The notes below the pieces were generated by a model that did not search any database, was not told where the DNA came from, and saw only the letters and a list, made by a program, of their open reading frames with translations. A DNA stretch of 42,406 bases from Pedosphaera sp. (GTDB taxonomy: Bacteria > Verrucomicrobiota > Verrucomicrobiia > Limisphaerales > UBA9464), in assembly GCA_009695205.1 (NCBI GenBank), contig SIBK01000037.1:1-42406 (forward strand). Reading direction: 5' to 3'. This document shows, piece by piece, positions 9,332-17,980 of the stretch. Positions within the stretch are counted from its first letter, which is position 1. Each line of letters begins with the position of its first letter. Made by a program: the position numbers and the translations under genes.

Positions 9332-9739
9332 ATGCGTGTCACGAACGCCCCCGCCTCCCGCAAACGTCGCAAAAGGATGCTGCTGCTCGCCAAGGGCTTC
9401 CGCCTCAAACGGTCCAAGCTGTACCGCTACGCCAGTGATGCGGTCGATCACGGCCTGAAGTATGCCTATCGCGATCGGCGCACGAAGAAGCGGGAATTCC
9501 GCTACCTTTGGCAGGCGCGCATCAATGCCGCTTCTCGGGCCGCCGGCATTACGTACAGCCGATTTATGGAAGGTCTGAAGGCTGCCCAAGTGAGTTTGGA
9601 TCGCAAGGTGATCGCCGATCTCGCAGCAACGGACGCCGGCGCCTTCGGCGAATTGGTCAAGATCGCACAGGGTGCCTTGAAGACCAAGATAGCCACCCTC
9701 GCCGCCGCGGGTCTGAAGCCCAAGGTAGCTAAAGCCTGA
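9332..9739 (+). CDS. rplT: 50S ribosomal protein L20
   Basis: A 135-residue L20 protein with family blocks SRKRRKRMLLLAKGFRLKRS, DRRTKKREFRYLWQARINAA and YSRFMEGLKAAQVSLDRKVI. L20 binds 23S rRNA early in large-subunit assembly and in many bacteria represses its own operon. It is about 15 residues longer than the common form through an Ala/Lys-rich C-terminal tail (ending KPKVAKA). A strong terminator lies about 50 bp downstream, so transcription from the rpmI promoter probably ends before pheS. Confidence 0.97.
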   Translation: MRVTNAPASRKRRKRMLLLAKGFRLKRSKLYRYASDAVDHGLKYAYRDRRTKKREFRYLWQARINAASRAAGITYSRFMEGLKAAQVSLDRKVIADLAATDAGAFGELVKIAQGALKTKIATLAAAGLKPKVAKA

Positions 9740-9790
9740 TGGAACGCCGACACGGCTCACGGGATCTTCTCTGAGGGTTGGTCCGATTTC

Positions 9791-9828
9791 AAAAAGGGGC
9801 ATCCGCTGAAGCGGGCGCCTTTTTTTTG
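9791..9828 (+). terminator. rho-independent terminator after rplT
   Basis: AAAAAGGGGC pairs with GCGCCTTTTT (one mismatch) around an inner perfect CCGCT/AGCGG stem, followed by a run of eight T. It lies between rplT and pheS. Confidence 0.8.
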
Positions 9829-9896
9829 TTTCAGATCCCTGGATTGAGAACAAGAATCTCGCCTCAACCCCCTTGTTTGTTCATCGTTGCCCCCCG

Positions 9897-10934
9897 ATGT
9901 CGTTGCTCGCACTGGTGGACGCGGTAAAAGAATCCGCATTGGCCGATCTTAAAACGGCTGCGGACCTGTCCGCACTCGAACAAACCAAAGGCTCCTACCT
10001 CGGCGTCGACGGGCGTTTCACCACCCTGCTCAAGCAGCTTGGAACGTTGCCTAAGGAAGAAAAACCCGCTGCGGGCAAAGCCGTCAATGCAGCGAAAATG
10101 GCGATCGAAGCTGCTCTGGCGAATCGCCGGAGCGAACTCGAACTAAAGGCAGCGCTGCCGAAGGAACCCACTGATTTTACACTTCCCGGGCGGCCTCGCT
10201 TCCTCGGCCGGTTGCACCCGTTGACCCAGGTCACCGACGACATCGTCCGCGCATTCCGTAAACTGGGTTTCGCGGTCGCAGACGGGCCGGAGATTGAAGA
10301 CGAGTATCATTGCTTCGACGCTCTCAACACCCCCGCGGATCACCCCGCACGCGATGCGCAGGATACGTTTTTCGCCAGTGAAAATGCTCGATCTACTTCA
10401 GCGAATCCGGTCGGAGATCACCTCCCGCTGCTCCGCACGCACACGTCGTCGGTCCAGATCCGGGTGATGAAGTCCCAGCCGCCACCCATCCGGATCATCA
10501 TTCCTGGGCGGGTCTACCGGCGCGACAACGCGGACGCGACCCACAACCCCACGTTCCATCAAATTGAAGGATTGTATGTCGACCGGGACGTCACGATGGG
10601 GGATCTGAAGGGAACCGTGGAAGCGGTTTTCAAGGAACTTCTCGGAGGCGACACTCGCCTTCGGTTTCGTCCGCACTACTTCAGCTATACAGAACCGAGT
10701 TTGGAGATTGATTTCACCAATCCCCTGGTGAAGAAGCTTGGGAAAGATTGGCTGGAGATTGCCGGCTGCGGAATGGTGCATCCGCAGGTCTTCGAGAATG
10801 TCGGCTACGACCCCGAGGTTTGGTCCGGATGGGCTTTCGGATTCGGGATCGAGCGGATCGCCATGCTGCGCTACGGAATCACGGACATCCGGCTGTTTTA
10901 CGAAAATGACCTCCGGTTTCTCAACCAGTTCTGA
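9897..10934 (+). CDS. pheS: phenylalanyl-tRNA synthetase, alpha subunit
   Basis: The catalytic alpha subunit of the heterotetrameric enzyme that charges tRNA-Phe with phenylalanine. The 345 residues carry an N-terminal coiled-coil region, then class II aaRS motifs: FHQIEGLYVDR (motif 2) and GWAFGFGIERIAMLRYGI (motif 3). Phe-binding residues also look intact. I chose the ATG at 9897 (MSLLALVDAVK); an upstream TTG at 9873 would add only eight unlikely residues. The partner gene pheT, normally adjacent, is not present: lpxA follows instead, so the beta subunit must be encoded elsewhere. Confidence 0.95.
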   Translation: MSLLALVDAVKESALADLKTAADLSALEQTKGSYLGVDGRFTTLLKQLGTLPKEEKPAAGKAVNAAKMAIEAALANRRSELELKAALPKEPTDFTLPGRPRFLGRLHPLTQVTDDIVRAFRKLGFAVADGPEIEDEYHCFDALNTPADHPARDAQDTFFASENARSTSANPVGDHLPLLRTHTSSVQIRVMKSQPPPIRIIIPGRVYRRDNADATHNPTFHQIEGLYVDRDVTMGDLKGTVEAVFKELLGGDTRLRFRPHYFSYTEPSLEIDFTNPLVKKLGKDWLEIAGCGMVHPQVFENVGYDPEVWSGWAFGFGIERIAMLRYGITDIRLFYENDLRFLNQF

Positions 10935-10993
10935 AGAGTCGCATTGACTTCGCTATTTCATGGATGCGGTCTTTTGACTCACCCTGGGGGCGC

Positions 10994-11797
10994 ATGGCCG
11001 ACACGCAGATACATAGGACAGCCGTTGTTCATCCCGAAGCTCGTCTCGGAAATGGCGTTGTTGTAGGGCCTCTTTCTGTTGTTGAGGAGCACGTGACGTT
11101 GGGTGCTGGCTGCATCCTGGGTCCACAGGTGATCGTCACCGGGCACACCGTCGTCGGCGCTCGAAACCGTTTTCACGCCGGTGCTGTTGTGGGCGATGCC
11201 CCACAGGACTTCAAGTACGCTGGCAGCCCTACACGACTGCGCATTGGGGACGACAACGTCTTTCGGGAACATGTGACGATTCACCGATCGAACACGCTCG
11301 ACGACGACACCGTCATCGGAAGCGGCAACCTATTCATGGTGGGCAGTCACGCCGGACATAATTGTGTCGTCGGAAATCAAAATATTTTTGCCAACGGCAG
11401 CCTCCTGGCCGGTCATGTCACCGTCGCCGATCGCGCGTTCATCTCCGGCAACTGCCTGGTGCATCAGTTCACCCGCATCGGGCGACTGGCGATGATGCAG
11501 GGCGGATCGGCCATCAGCCGGGACCTGCCGCCTTTTTGTGTTGCGCGCGGCGACAACGGAATCTGCGGCCTGAATGTCGTCGGGCTTCGTCGCCTTGGGT
11601 TTGATTCCGCCCAACGCCTTGAATTGCGGGCGTTGTATCACCTGCTTTTTCGAAGCCAACGGAAGCTTGCCGATCTACTTTTAGAAGCGCGCGGAAAGTA
11701 CCTTTCGGGCCCCGCTCAGGAAATGATCGACTTTGTCGCCGGCGCGCAGAAGGGGGTTTGTCGAGACACAGGAAAACTGGAAATTTCTGATGAATAG
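10994..11797 (+). CDS. lpxA: acyl-ACP--UDP-N-acetylglucosamine O-acyltransferase
   Basis: First enzyme of lipid A synthesis: it transfers a 3-hydroxyacyl chain from ACP to UDP-GlcNAc in the cytoplasm. The protein shows left-handed beta-helix hexapeptide repeats from the start (IHRTAVVHPEARLGNGVVVG), the conserved DAPQDFKY block, and GSHAGHNCVVGNQ containing the catalytic His. The C-terminal helical part follows (GLRRLGFDSAQRLELRALYH). The length of 267 residues is usual. The ATG at 10994 fits LpxA homologues; the frame extends ten codons further upstream. It indicates an outer membrane with LPS, as in Verrucomicrobiota. It is not beside lpxB, lpxD or fabZ here. Confidence 0.9.
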   Translation: MADTQIHRTAVVHPEARLGNGVVVGPLSVVEEHVTLGAGCILGPQVIVTGHTVVGARNRFHAGAVVGDAPQDFKYAGSPTRLRIGDDNVFREHVTIHRSNTLDDDTVIGSGNLFMVGSHAGHNCVVGNQNIFANGSLLAGHVTVADRAFISGNCLVHQFTRIGRLAMMQGGSAISRDLPPFCVARGDNGICGLNVVGLRRLGFDSAQRLELRALYHLLFRSQRKLADLLLEARGKYLSGPAQEMIDFVAGAQKGVCRDTGKLEISDE

Positions 11798-11945
11798 TTT
11801 GAAAGAGGCCGGATGGATTGTGGGATTGGGCCTATGGGTGACGCCGCTGCTTGCCGCCGACCCGTTCGCCTGCGCGCGGACAGGACGCGCTTCCGAAGCA
11901 CTGTACACGGGGGATAGCTCGGTGCGTCCTCCGTTCCTTGCTTGA
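11790..11945 (+). CDS. possible small exported peptide overlapping lpxA
   Basis: A 51-codon frame opens with ATG inside the lpxA stop region (8 bp overlap). It begins MNSLKEAGWIVGLGLWVTPL followed by LAADPFACARTG, which looks like a signal peptide with an AxA-like cleavage site. The remainder is short and without recognisable domain. It may be a genuine small secreted product coupled to lpxA, a truncated gene, or chance. It ends about 30 bp before phnA. Confidence 0.25.
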   Translation: MNSLKEAGWIVGLGLWVTPLLAADPFACARTGRASEALYTGDSSVRPPFLA

Positions 11946-11977
11946 GGCATCGGTTACGTAGTTCAATCTCCCGCGCT

Positions 11978-13234
11978 ATGAGTGTATCCGTAAAGCCCTT
12001 CGCTTGTAATGGCCGAACCTATCGACCCGGTCCGCGCCCCCTGGTGGCAATCTGCATCGATGGTTCTGCGGACGAATATCTGGACGCCGCCCTGGCGCGC
12101 GGTCGGATGCCCCATTTGCAGCAAATGGCCCTCCGCGGCCACCGGGGATTTGCCCGCGGCGCAATGCCTAGCTTCACCAACGTCAACAACGCGTCCATTG
12201 TCACTGGGGTTCCACCGTCCGTGCATGGCATCCTTGGGAATTACTTTTTCGACCCGACCAGTGGCCGGGAGGTCATGATGAATTCCTCCTCGTTTCTTCG
12301 TTGTGGCACTTTGTTCCCCGCCGCAGCTGCGGCGGGACGCACGGTCGCGGTGGTGACCGCGAAGGAAAAGCTGCGGGACATCTTTGCCGCCGGACTTGTG
12401 CCGCTGGGCGGAATTACATTTTCTTCCGAAAAGGCGGGTTCCGCGCTACAGTCTTCCCACGGCATTGAGGGCGTGGAGGCCCTCGTCGGCCCGACGCCAC
12501 CGATCTATAGCGGCGATGCAAGCCTCTATGTCCTCGAGGCGGGCGTCCGACTCCTGGCCGCGGGCCGCGCGGATTTTCTCTACCTCTCCACGACGGATTT
12601 TATGCAGCACAAATACGCACCAGAGGATCCGGTTGTGGTTGAATTCTATGCTGGCATCGATCAGCGAATTGGACGTCTGTTGGAGCTCGGCGCTGTCGTT
12701 GGGATCACGGCCGACCATGGAATGAACGCGAAGCAAAATTCGGATGGCACTCCGCGTGTGATCTATCTCGAGTCTGAATTAGAACAGCAGTTCGGTCCTG
12801 GATTCCGTGTGATTCTACCCATCACCGATCCGTACGTGGTACACCACGGTGCCCTGGGCTCTTTTGCGGTGATTCATCTGCCCCCCGGTCCCGGAGCTCC
12901 GGCGGCCTCCACTGTCCGCGCCTGGCTTGTGTCACGGTCTGGGATCACAGAGGTCCTCGAACGTGCGACCGCAGCGCATCTCATGGAACTTCCGGCCGAC
13001 CGCCTCGGTGACCTTGTAGTTTGCTCTGGCCGTGATGGCGTGCTCGGCCGCACGCCCGCGTATCACGATCTCACGGTGATCGAAGGTGGCCTTCGATCCC
13101 ATGGCGGTCGCTACGAGGAAATGGTGCCGTTCCTTTTCAGTGAACCGTTGCGACCGGAGTATTCGCGGCGGGCGGCCGGCGATCCGCGAAATTTTGATCT
13201 TTTTGATTTTCTTGTGAACGGCACACTTCTATGA
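11978..13234 (+). CDS. phnA: phosphonoacetate hydrolase
   Basis: A zinc-dependent hydrolase of the alkaline phosphatase superfamily that cleaves the C-P bond of phosphonoacetate to acetate and phosphate. The expected metal and nucleophile positions are visible: Asp in VAICIDGSADEYLD; the Thr nucleophile in MPSFTNVNNASIVTGVPPSV; Asp and His in STTDFMQHKYAPED; Asp-His in GITADHGMNAKQNSDG; and the last His in GGLRSHGGRYEE. The length is 418 residues. I chose the ATG at 11978 (MSVSVKPFACNGRTY), which matches the family's start. The stop overlaps the phnY start (ATGA), so the two are translationally coupled. Phosphate release may matter in P limitation, but I see no Pho box. Confidence 0.92.
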   Translation: MSVSVKPFACNGRTYRPGPRPLVAICIDGSADEYLDAALARGRMPHLQQMALRGHRGFARGAMPSFTNVNNASIVTGVPPSVHGILGNYFFDPTSGREVMMNSSSFLRCGTLFPAAAAAGRTVAVVTAKEKLRDIFAAGLVPLGGITFSSEKAGSALQSSHGIEGVEALVGPTPPIYSGDASLYVLEAGVRLLAAGRADFLYLSTTDFMQHKYAPEDPVVVEFYAGIDQRIGRLLELGAVVGITADHGMNAKQNSDGTPRVIYLESELEQQFGPGFRVILPITDPYVVHHGALGSFAVIHLPPGPGAPAASTVRAWLVSRSGITEVLERATAAHLMELPADRLGDLVVCSGRDGVLGRTPAYHDLTVIEGGLRSHGGRYEEMVPFLFSEPLRPEYSRRAAGDPRNFDLFDFLVNGTLL

Positions 13235-14643
13235 ATTTGACTTCCTATATTGCCGGAAAACCCTTCTCTGGAGGCGCGCGCCGATCTGTTCGGAGCCCCT
13301 ACTCAGGCGCCGTGGTTGGAGAGTATACCGTCGTGGGTTGTGATGCGGTGGATGCCGCGATCACCGCCGCACAGAGTGTGGCGGAGCCGATGTCTCGCTT
13401 TGAACGTCATCAGATCCTGGAACGTGCCCGGGTTCTGATCGAGGCACGCCGCGAGGAGTTCGCCCATCTCATCACCAGTGAAGCGGGTCTGTGCATCCGG
13501 GAAACACGATATGAGGTCGGACGCGCCGCCGACGTCTTGCGATTCGCGGCCCATGAATCGCTTCGCGACGACGGACAGGTGTTCTCGTGTGATGTGTCGC
13601 CGCAGGGCAAGGCTCGTAAGATTTTTACGTTGCGAGAGCCGCTCCGTTGCGCGGTGGCGATAACGCCGTTCAATCATCCGCTGAATCAAGTTGCGCACAA
13701 ACTGGCGCCCGCCATTGCCGCCGGCACGCCCGTAATCCTCAAGCCGTCGGAGAAGACGCCCCTGACTGCCATCCGGTTCGCCGAACTGCTCTATGAGGCC
13801 GGGTTGCCTGGAAATTATCTTAGTGTGTTGATGGGCGAAGATACCCGCGTGTCGGAAGCTCTCGTGCAGGATCCACGCGTGGAACTTGTCTCGTTCACCG
13901 GCAGCGTGGCGGTCGGTAAACGGATCGCCAGGACCGCCGGCTATAAGAAAATCGTACTCGAGCTCGGAGGTAATGATCCATTAATCGTCTGCCACGATGC
14001 TGATCTGGATCTTGCCGCGCACCTTGCGGCGGAGGGGAGCTATCGCAATTCAGGACAACGCTGCACGGCGGTGAAGCGAATTCTCGTGGAGGAGTCCGTG
14101 GCCGGCGCGTTCACCGAAAAACTCGTCTGTAAAACCGCTGAATACACGTCGGGTGATCCCCTCAACGAAGCGACCCGGGTCGGCACCGTGATTGACGAAC
14201 CCGCAGCCCTATATCTGGAAACCGTCGTGCGGGAGGCCGTTGCGGCGGGTGCAAGAATCCTTGCGGGTGGCTCCCGCAGAGGAGCCTTGATCGAGCCGAC
14301 TGTCCTCGCAGGCGTTCCCCGCGACTGCCGGATGGTCACCTGCGAAAGTTTTGGCCCACTGGCTCCCATCCTGATCGTCAAAGACCTGGAGGATGCCATA
14401 GGCCTGGCTAATTCCACACCGTACGGATTGAGTTCCGGAGTTATTACTCGTTCGCTTGAGACCGCGTTGAAGTGTGTGCGGCAATTGCGCTGCGGCACGG
14501 TGAACATCAACGAAGTGCCTGGGTTCCGCGTCGAGTGCAGTCCGTTTGGCGGCATCAAGGATAGCGGGCTTGGCATCAAGGAGGGTGTGATCGAAGCGAT
14601 CAAATACTTTACCTATGTGAAGACGTTTTCACTTCCGTGGTGA
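13231..14643 (+). CDS. phnY: phosphonoacetaldehyde dehydrogenase
   Basis: An NAD-dependent aldehyde dehydrogenase of 470 residues. The general ALDH marks are present: ITPFNHPLNQVAHKLAPAIA, KPSEKTPLTA, SFTGSVAVGKRIA, the general-base Glu in VLELGGNDP, and the nucleophilic Cys in NSGQRCTAVKR. Its place directly after phnA, sharing four bases, marks it as PhnY, which oxidises phosphonoacetaldehyde to phosphonoacetate. PhnA then hydrolyses that product. Without the neighbour it would only be called an ALDH. The transaminase PhnW, which would feed in 2-aminoethylphosphonate, is not in the window, nor is a phosphonate transporter. It faces ygfZ convergently with a 40 bp gap. Confidence 0.9.
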   Translation: MNLTSYIAGKPFSGGARRSVRSPYSGAVVGEYTVVGCDAVDAAITAAQSVAEPMSRFERHQILERARVLIEARREEFAHLITSEAGLCIRETRYEVGRAADVLRFAAHESLRDDGQVFSCDVSPQGKARKIFTLREPLRCAVAITPFNHPLNQVAHKLAPAIAAGTPVILKPSEKTPLTAIRFAELLYEAGLPGNYLSVLMGEDTRVSEALVQDPRVELVSFTGSVAVGKRIARTAGYKKIVLELGGNDPLIVCHDADLDLAAHLAAEGSYRNSGQRCTAVKRILVEESVAGAFTEKLVCKTAEYTSGDPLNEATRVGTVIDEPAALYLETVVREAVAAGARILAGGSRRGALIEPTVLAGVPRDCRMVTCESFGPLAPILIVKDLEDAIGLANSTPYGLSSGVITRSLETALKCVRQLRCGTVNINEVPGFRVECSPFGGIKDSGLGIKEGVIEAIKYFTYVKTFSLPW

Positions 14644-14683
14644 CGCGATCCCAAGACGCAACCAACCTGCAGGAGTTAAAAAC

Positions 14684-15793
14684 TCACTTTTTCGGGAGCT
14701 CAAATGGCAGCGCAGCGACTTCGGCTGAAAACTCACCGGTCAGAGTGCGCAGCCTGAGCATCGTCCCCGGCGTGTTCGCTTCCCGGCGGACATACCCCAA
14801 GGCGATCGGTAGGCCCAGTTCTGGAGAATGGATCGCGCTCGTAATATTCCCTACCTCACGTTCGCCTAGGAAAAGTTTGTCTCCTCGCACCGGCAAAGTG
14901 GACAATTGCGGGTCCAGACGCAGCCCTCGCAGTGCGCGGGCCACTTGGCCGTACGTGCGGATGCGAGCGATGACTTCCTGACCGATATAGCACCCTTTGT
15001 TATAGCTGATTGCTCGGGTCTCGATCCCCGTTTCCGGCGGGAGATTGCTTTCATCCATGTCGATCCCAAATCGCGGGATTCCAGCTTCAATTCGAGCCCA
15101 CTCAAACGCCTCGAATCCGGCCGGTCGTCCACCCTCAGCCTGCACCGCGGCAACCAGTTTGTCGAACACCATGGCTGTGGCTTCCGTCGGAACGTAGAAA
15201 TCAAATCCCGAACCTCCTGCTCGCGGATGATTGACGAGATACAAATCACCGAGGGAAGGATCTGTCCTGTGGGATACCGAAAGGCCCGTTTTCGGAATCA
15301 TGAGGTCCGGCATGACACGTCGCATTACCGCCGCCGCGAGCGGTCCCTGAATCGAAACGATTCCATAGAACGGAGCGACATCGATGAATTGGACGTCCTC
15401 CGCCACGATATAATGTTCAAAGCGCTCGCGCAGGGTTGACGTTAATCCGGGCTCGAAGTCGAGGAGCAGTTCGTTCTCCAAAACATGGATGTTTAAATCG
15501 GCCTGCATCCTGCCTTTGGCCGTGACCAACGCCGCGTAACAGCCTTCGCCTGGACGCAGCTTCTGAACATCATTCGAAACTTGCCCATGCAACAGGCGGA
15601 CGCGATCTGCGCCGGTGAGACAGCCGCGCCCCCGAAAACTGAAGTCCAGCACAACCGCGGATTGCTTGAGCGCCTGGTACTCGGCCATCGGGTCGCCATA
15701 ACTGGCAACCGTTTCGGACCCCCGCAATTCCCCAAAGCGGGCCCCCAATTGGAGGTGCAGTTCGTGTAGTGGCAGCGGCAGGAGGGTATTCAA
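14684..15793 (-). CDS. ygfZ: folate-binding YgfZ/GcvT-family protein
   Basis: A GcvT-fold folate-binding protein of the YgfZ family, which supports repair or assembly of certain iron-sulfur enzymes and tRNA modification in Escherichia coli. The signature K-G-C-Y-I-G-Q-E-V is present near residue 265 and carries the essential Cys. Earlier blocks are RVRLLHGQVSNDVQKLRPGE and CYAALVTAKGRMQADLNI. At 369 residues it is somewhat longer than the E. coli protein. Its start ATG overlaps the stop of bioD by four bases, so the two are translationally coupled. Confidence 0.88.
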   Translation of the reverse strand: MNTLLPLPLHELHLQLGARFGELRGSETVASYGDPMAEYQALKQSAVVLDFSFRGRGCLTGADRVRLLHGQVSNDVQKLRPGEGCYAALVTAKGRMQADLNIHVLENELLLDFEPGLTSTLRERFEHYIVAEDVQFIDVAPFYGIVSIQGPLAAAVMRRVMPDLMIPKTGLSVSHRTDPSLGDLYLVNHPRAGGSGFDFYVPTEATAMVFDKLVAAVQAEGGRPAGFEAFEWARIEAGIPRFGIDMDESNLPPETGIETRAISYNKGCYIGQEVIARIRTYGQVARALRGLRLDPQLSTLPVRGDKLFLGEREVGNITSAIHSPELGLPIALGYVRREANTPGTMLRLRTLTGEFSAEVAALPFELPKK

Positions 15794-16545
15794 GTATTCG
15801 GAATTCGATTTCTCGGCCCGTCCGGTAGCGCAACGGGCCGCACCCCAAGGTCGGAGATAATCCCCGCGGCCGCAAGCAACCGGAGAAGACGAGCACGAAA
15901 GTCGGCCGACAGCGATACGTGCGCCGGGCCGGAATTAGATCGGAGTCGGGGCAGGGGATGGATCCGGTCGGCGGGGAAAAATTCCGCAAGCAGGGCGATA
16001 TTTGTCCGGCTTGCCAAGTCTGGGGACGCTGTGGACACGAGGACCACGAATGCTCGCCGCACGGCTGTCTGCGGCAGGGCGGTAACGACCAGACGAACCT
16101 GATTAATCGCCCCCAGTTTGTTCACGGCGACGATAATCGGAATCGCGCGGAGGTCTGCGATCAATTCGCGGGCGCTGAAATCCTCGCCGAGCGGTGTGAG
16201 CAATCCTCCCGCGCCTTCGATCAGTACGGGCCGTCCCCTGGAATCCTGGATCCTCTTTCGGAGAAATGCTGACACCGCAGCTCGGTGCAGCGGTCGGCCT
16301 TCCTGGCGCGCGGCGAGCGATGGAGCGAGCGGTGATCGGAAGTGATACGGATTCAAGCCATCGAGCGACGTCCGGCACCCTGCGGCCAGAGCGAGCTGTC
16401 GGGCATCTGCACGGTCGCCGGTGGACACAGGCTTGAGGGGGATCGGTTGGAGAGCGAGGTCCCGCAATACGCGGGTTAGCAAAACAGTAAGAACCGTCTT
16501 GCCGACGTTGCTATCAGTGCCGGTGATATACAGAGGCGCCTTCAT
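15790..16545 (-). CDS. bioD: dethiobiotin synthetase
   Basis: BioD makes dethiobiotin from 7,8-diaminopelargonate, CO2 and ATP, the step before biotin synthase. Visible are the P-loop YITGTDSNVGKTVLT at the N-terminus, the PLKPVSTG segment, VLIEGAGGLLTPL, and VAVNKLGAINQVRLV. The 251 residues are close to the usual length. I chose the ATG at 16545 (MKAPLYITGTDSN): the upstream open frame has no similarity and composition unlike a protein. No other biotin gene lies in the window. The gene overlaps ygfZ by 4 bp. Confidence 0.88.
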   Translation of the reverse strand: MKAPLYITGTDSNVGKTVLTVLLTRVLRDLALQPIPLKPVSTGDRADARQLALAAGCRTSLDGLNPYHFRSPLAPSLAARQEGRPLHRAAVSAFLRKRIQDSRGRPVLIEGAGGLLTPLGEDFSARELIADLRAIPIIVAVNKLGAINQVRLVVTALPQTAVRRAFVVLVSTASPDLASRTNIALLAEFFPADRIHPLPRLRSNSGPAHVSLSADFRARLLRLLAAAGIISDLGVRPVALPDGPRNRIPNT

Positions 16546-16770
16546 CCAAATTTCGGAGATTGTCGAAGGGCTTGAGTGAAGCATGATCTTGTGAGGAAAT
16601 GAATCTCCAATTGAGCTCGGGCCCCAGGGATGCAATCCAATGGCGGCTATTCCACGGTCGGATCGGTGCCTTCGCGCAAAGTCCTTTCTCGTGGGCTTGG
16701 GCCCGATGGCAGACGATGGAGTCGCGGATGACTTCCTGACCGGGCTCTCCACGCTTCGCCTTCGACGGGA

Positions 16771-17931
16771 TCACTTCTTTTCGAAGCGATAGGCTGCCGG
16801 AACAATACTTGCGGTTTGACCGTCGTGGACCGCGAAGGTTCCTCCACTAAAGAGTGTAGCCCCTCCGAAGGCTCCATCTTTTCGGAGAGCATAGAATTTA
16901 AGATCAAAGTCGGGGCGTGACGGATCTTTTGGATCACGATGGCGTTTCTCTTTGAGGCAATGTTTGACGACACTATCGATCGCTTCCAAGCAGGCTTCGG
17001 TGGGCGAGACCCCCTTGGCCATGCGCTGAACAATGTCAAAGGCGCCGCACGTGACGATCGCCGACTCGCCCCGCCCGGTGGCCCCTGCCGCGCCTATGTC
17101 GTTGTCGCAATAATTTCCGGCACCGATGATCGGGGAATCTCCCACCCGCCCAGGGATCTTCCAGGACAGGCCGGATGTGCTCGTACACGAGGAAATATCC
17201 CCCTGACTTGTCACGATCGAACAATGGACCGTCCCAGTATGATACGGCACGGGCTGAAGATTCACGGACGCTCGCTTGCCGGGCTCCGAATTAGGCTCCT
17301 GCCAGATTTTACCCGACGGCGCATCGCGTTGCTCATCGTTGAGCCAGTCATCAATTCCGCTCATGGAGGCACGCCAAGCAACCCAGTCGCGACGTGATGC
17401 CTCCGTCAGGAGGTTCTCTTCTTTGAAACCCATCCGCACAGCAAACTTCAACGCGCCTTCTCCCACGATCAGACAGTGATTGGTTCGTCGCAGAACTTCT
17501 AAGGCGACCATCGCCGGGTTCTTGATATTTCGGAGGGACGCAACCGCACCACTTTTGTGGGTTGGACCATGCATTACAGAGGCATCGAGTTCGACAATCC
17601 CATCCTCATTGGGCAGCCCTCCGTAGCCGACCGAATTATCGTTGGGATCATCCTCAATGATCCGCACCCCCTGGACAATGCAGTCTGCAGGGTCGTAGCC
17701 TTGGCCGAGCAATCCCATCGCTCGGGAGGTCGCCCGCAGACCGTTTGCGGACGCAATACAGCAGGCTCCTTTGTGGTTGTCGCCCGGTGCGGCCACCCCG
17801 GCCTTGCGAGGCTGTGTTGTCTGCGCGCTCAGAGATAAATCAGGAGTCATCCCAAGGCCCGCCACGGCCGTGAAAGAACTGATGAACTTCCGTCGCCCGA
17901 AGGATCCGTTGCTGGTTTTCATGGGTTTCAT
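16771..17931 (-). CDS. Tat-exported N4-(beta-N-acetylglucosaminyl)-L-asparaginase family protein
   Basis: An N-terminal-nucleophile hydrolase of the aspartylglucosaminidase/isoaspartyl peptidase family, 386 residues. The N-terminus has a Tat-type signal (GRRKFISSFTAVAGLGM). Core motifs are PNEDGIVELDASVMHGPTHK and the autocleavage region PVPYHTGTVHCSIV, in which Thr234 aligns with the family nucleophile. It is preceded by His-Thr-Gly rather than the common His-Asp. Next come STSGLSWKIPGRVGDSPIIG and AAGATGRGE, the substrate-binding loops. The family removes Asn from glycopeptides or hydrolyses similar amides; the substrate here is unknown. It lies 50 bp downstream of the large CxxCH gene and may be co-transcribed with it. 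Confidence 0.85.
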   Translation of the reverse strand: MKPMKTSNGSFGRRKFISSFTAVAGLGMTPDLSLSAQTTQPRKAGVAAPGDNHKGACCIASANGLRATSRAMGLLGQGYDPADCIVQGVRIIEDDPNDNSVGYGGLPNEDGIVELDASVMHGPTHKSGAVASLRNIKNPAMVALEVLRRTNHCLIVGEGALKFAVRMGFKEENLLTEASRRDWVAWRASMSGIDDWLNDEQRDAPSGKIWQEPNSEPGKRASVNLQPVPYHTGTVHCSIVTSQGDISSCTSTSGLSWKIPGRVGDSPIIGAGNYCDNDIGAAGATGRGESAIVTCGAFDIVQRMAKGVSPTEACLEAIDSVVKHCLKEKRHRDPKDPSRPDFDLKFYALRKDGAFGGATLFSGGTFAVHDGQTASIVPAAYRFEKK

Positions 17932-17980
17932 GTGCCGCCCCTGGAGAGATTTGTCACGCTTGCATTGGCGTATTTTTCGC

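Noticed and set aside
14660..14690. Bidirectional terminator between phnY and ygfZ (GAGTT/AACTC with T run)
   Set aside because: The stem is only five base pairs and includes the ygfZ stop codon; too weak to call.
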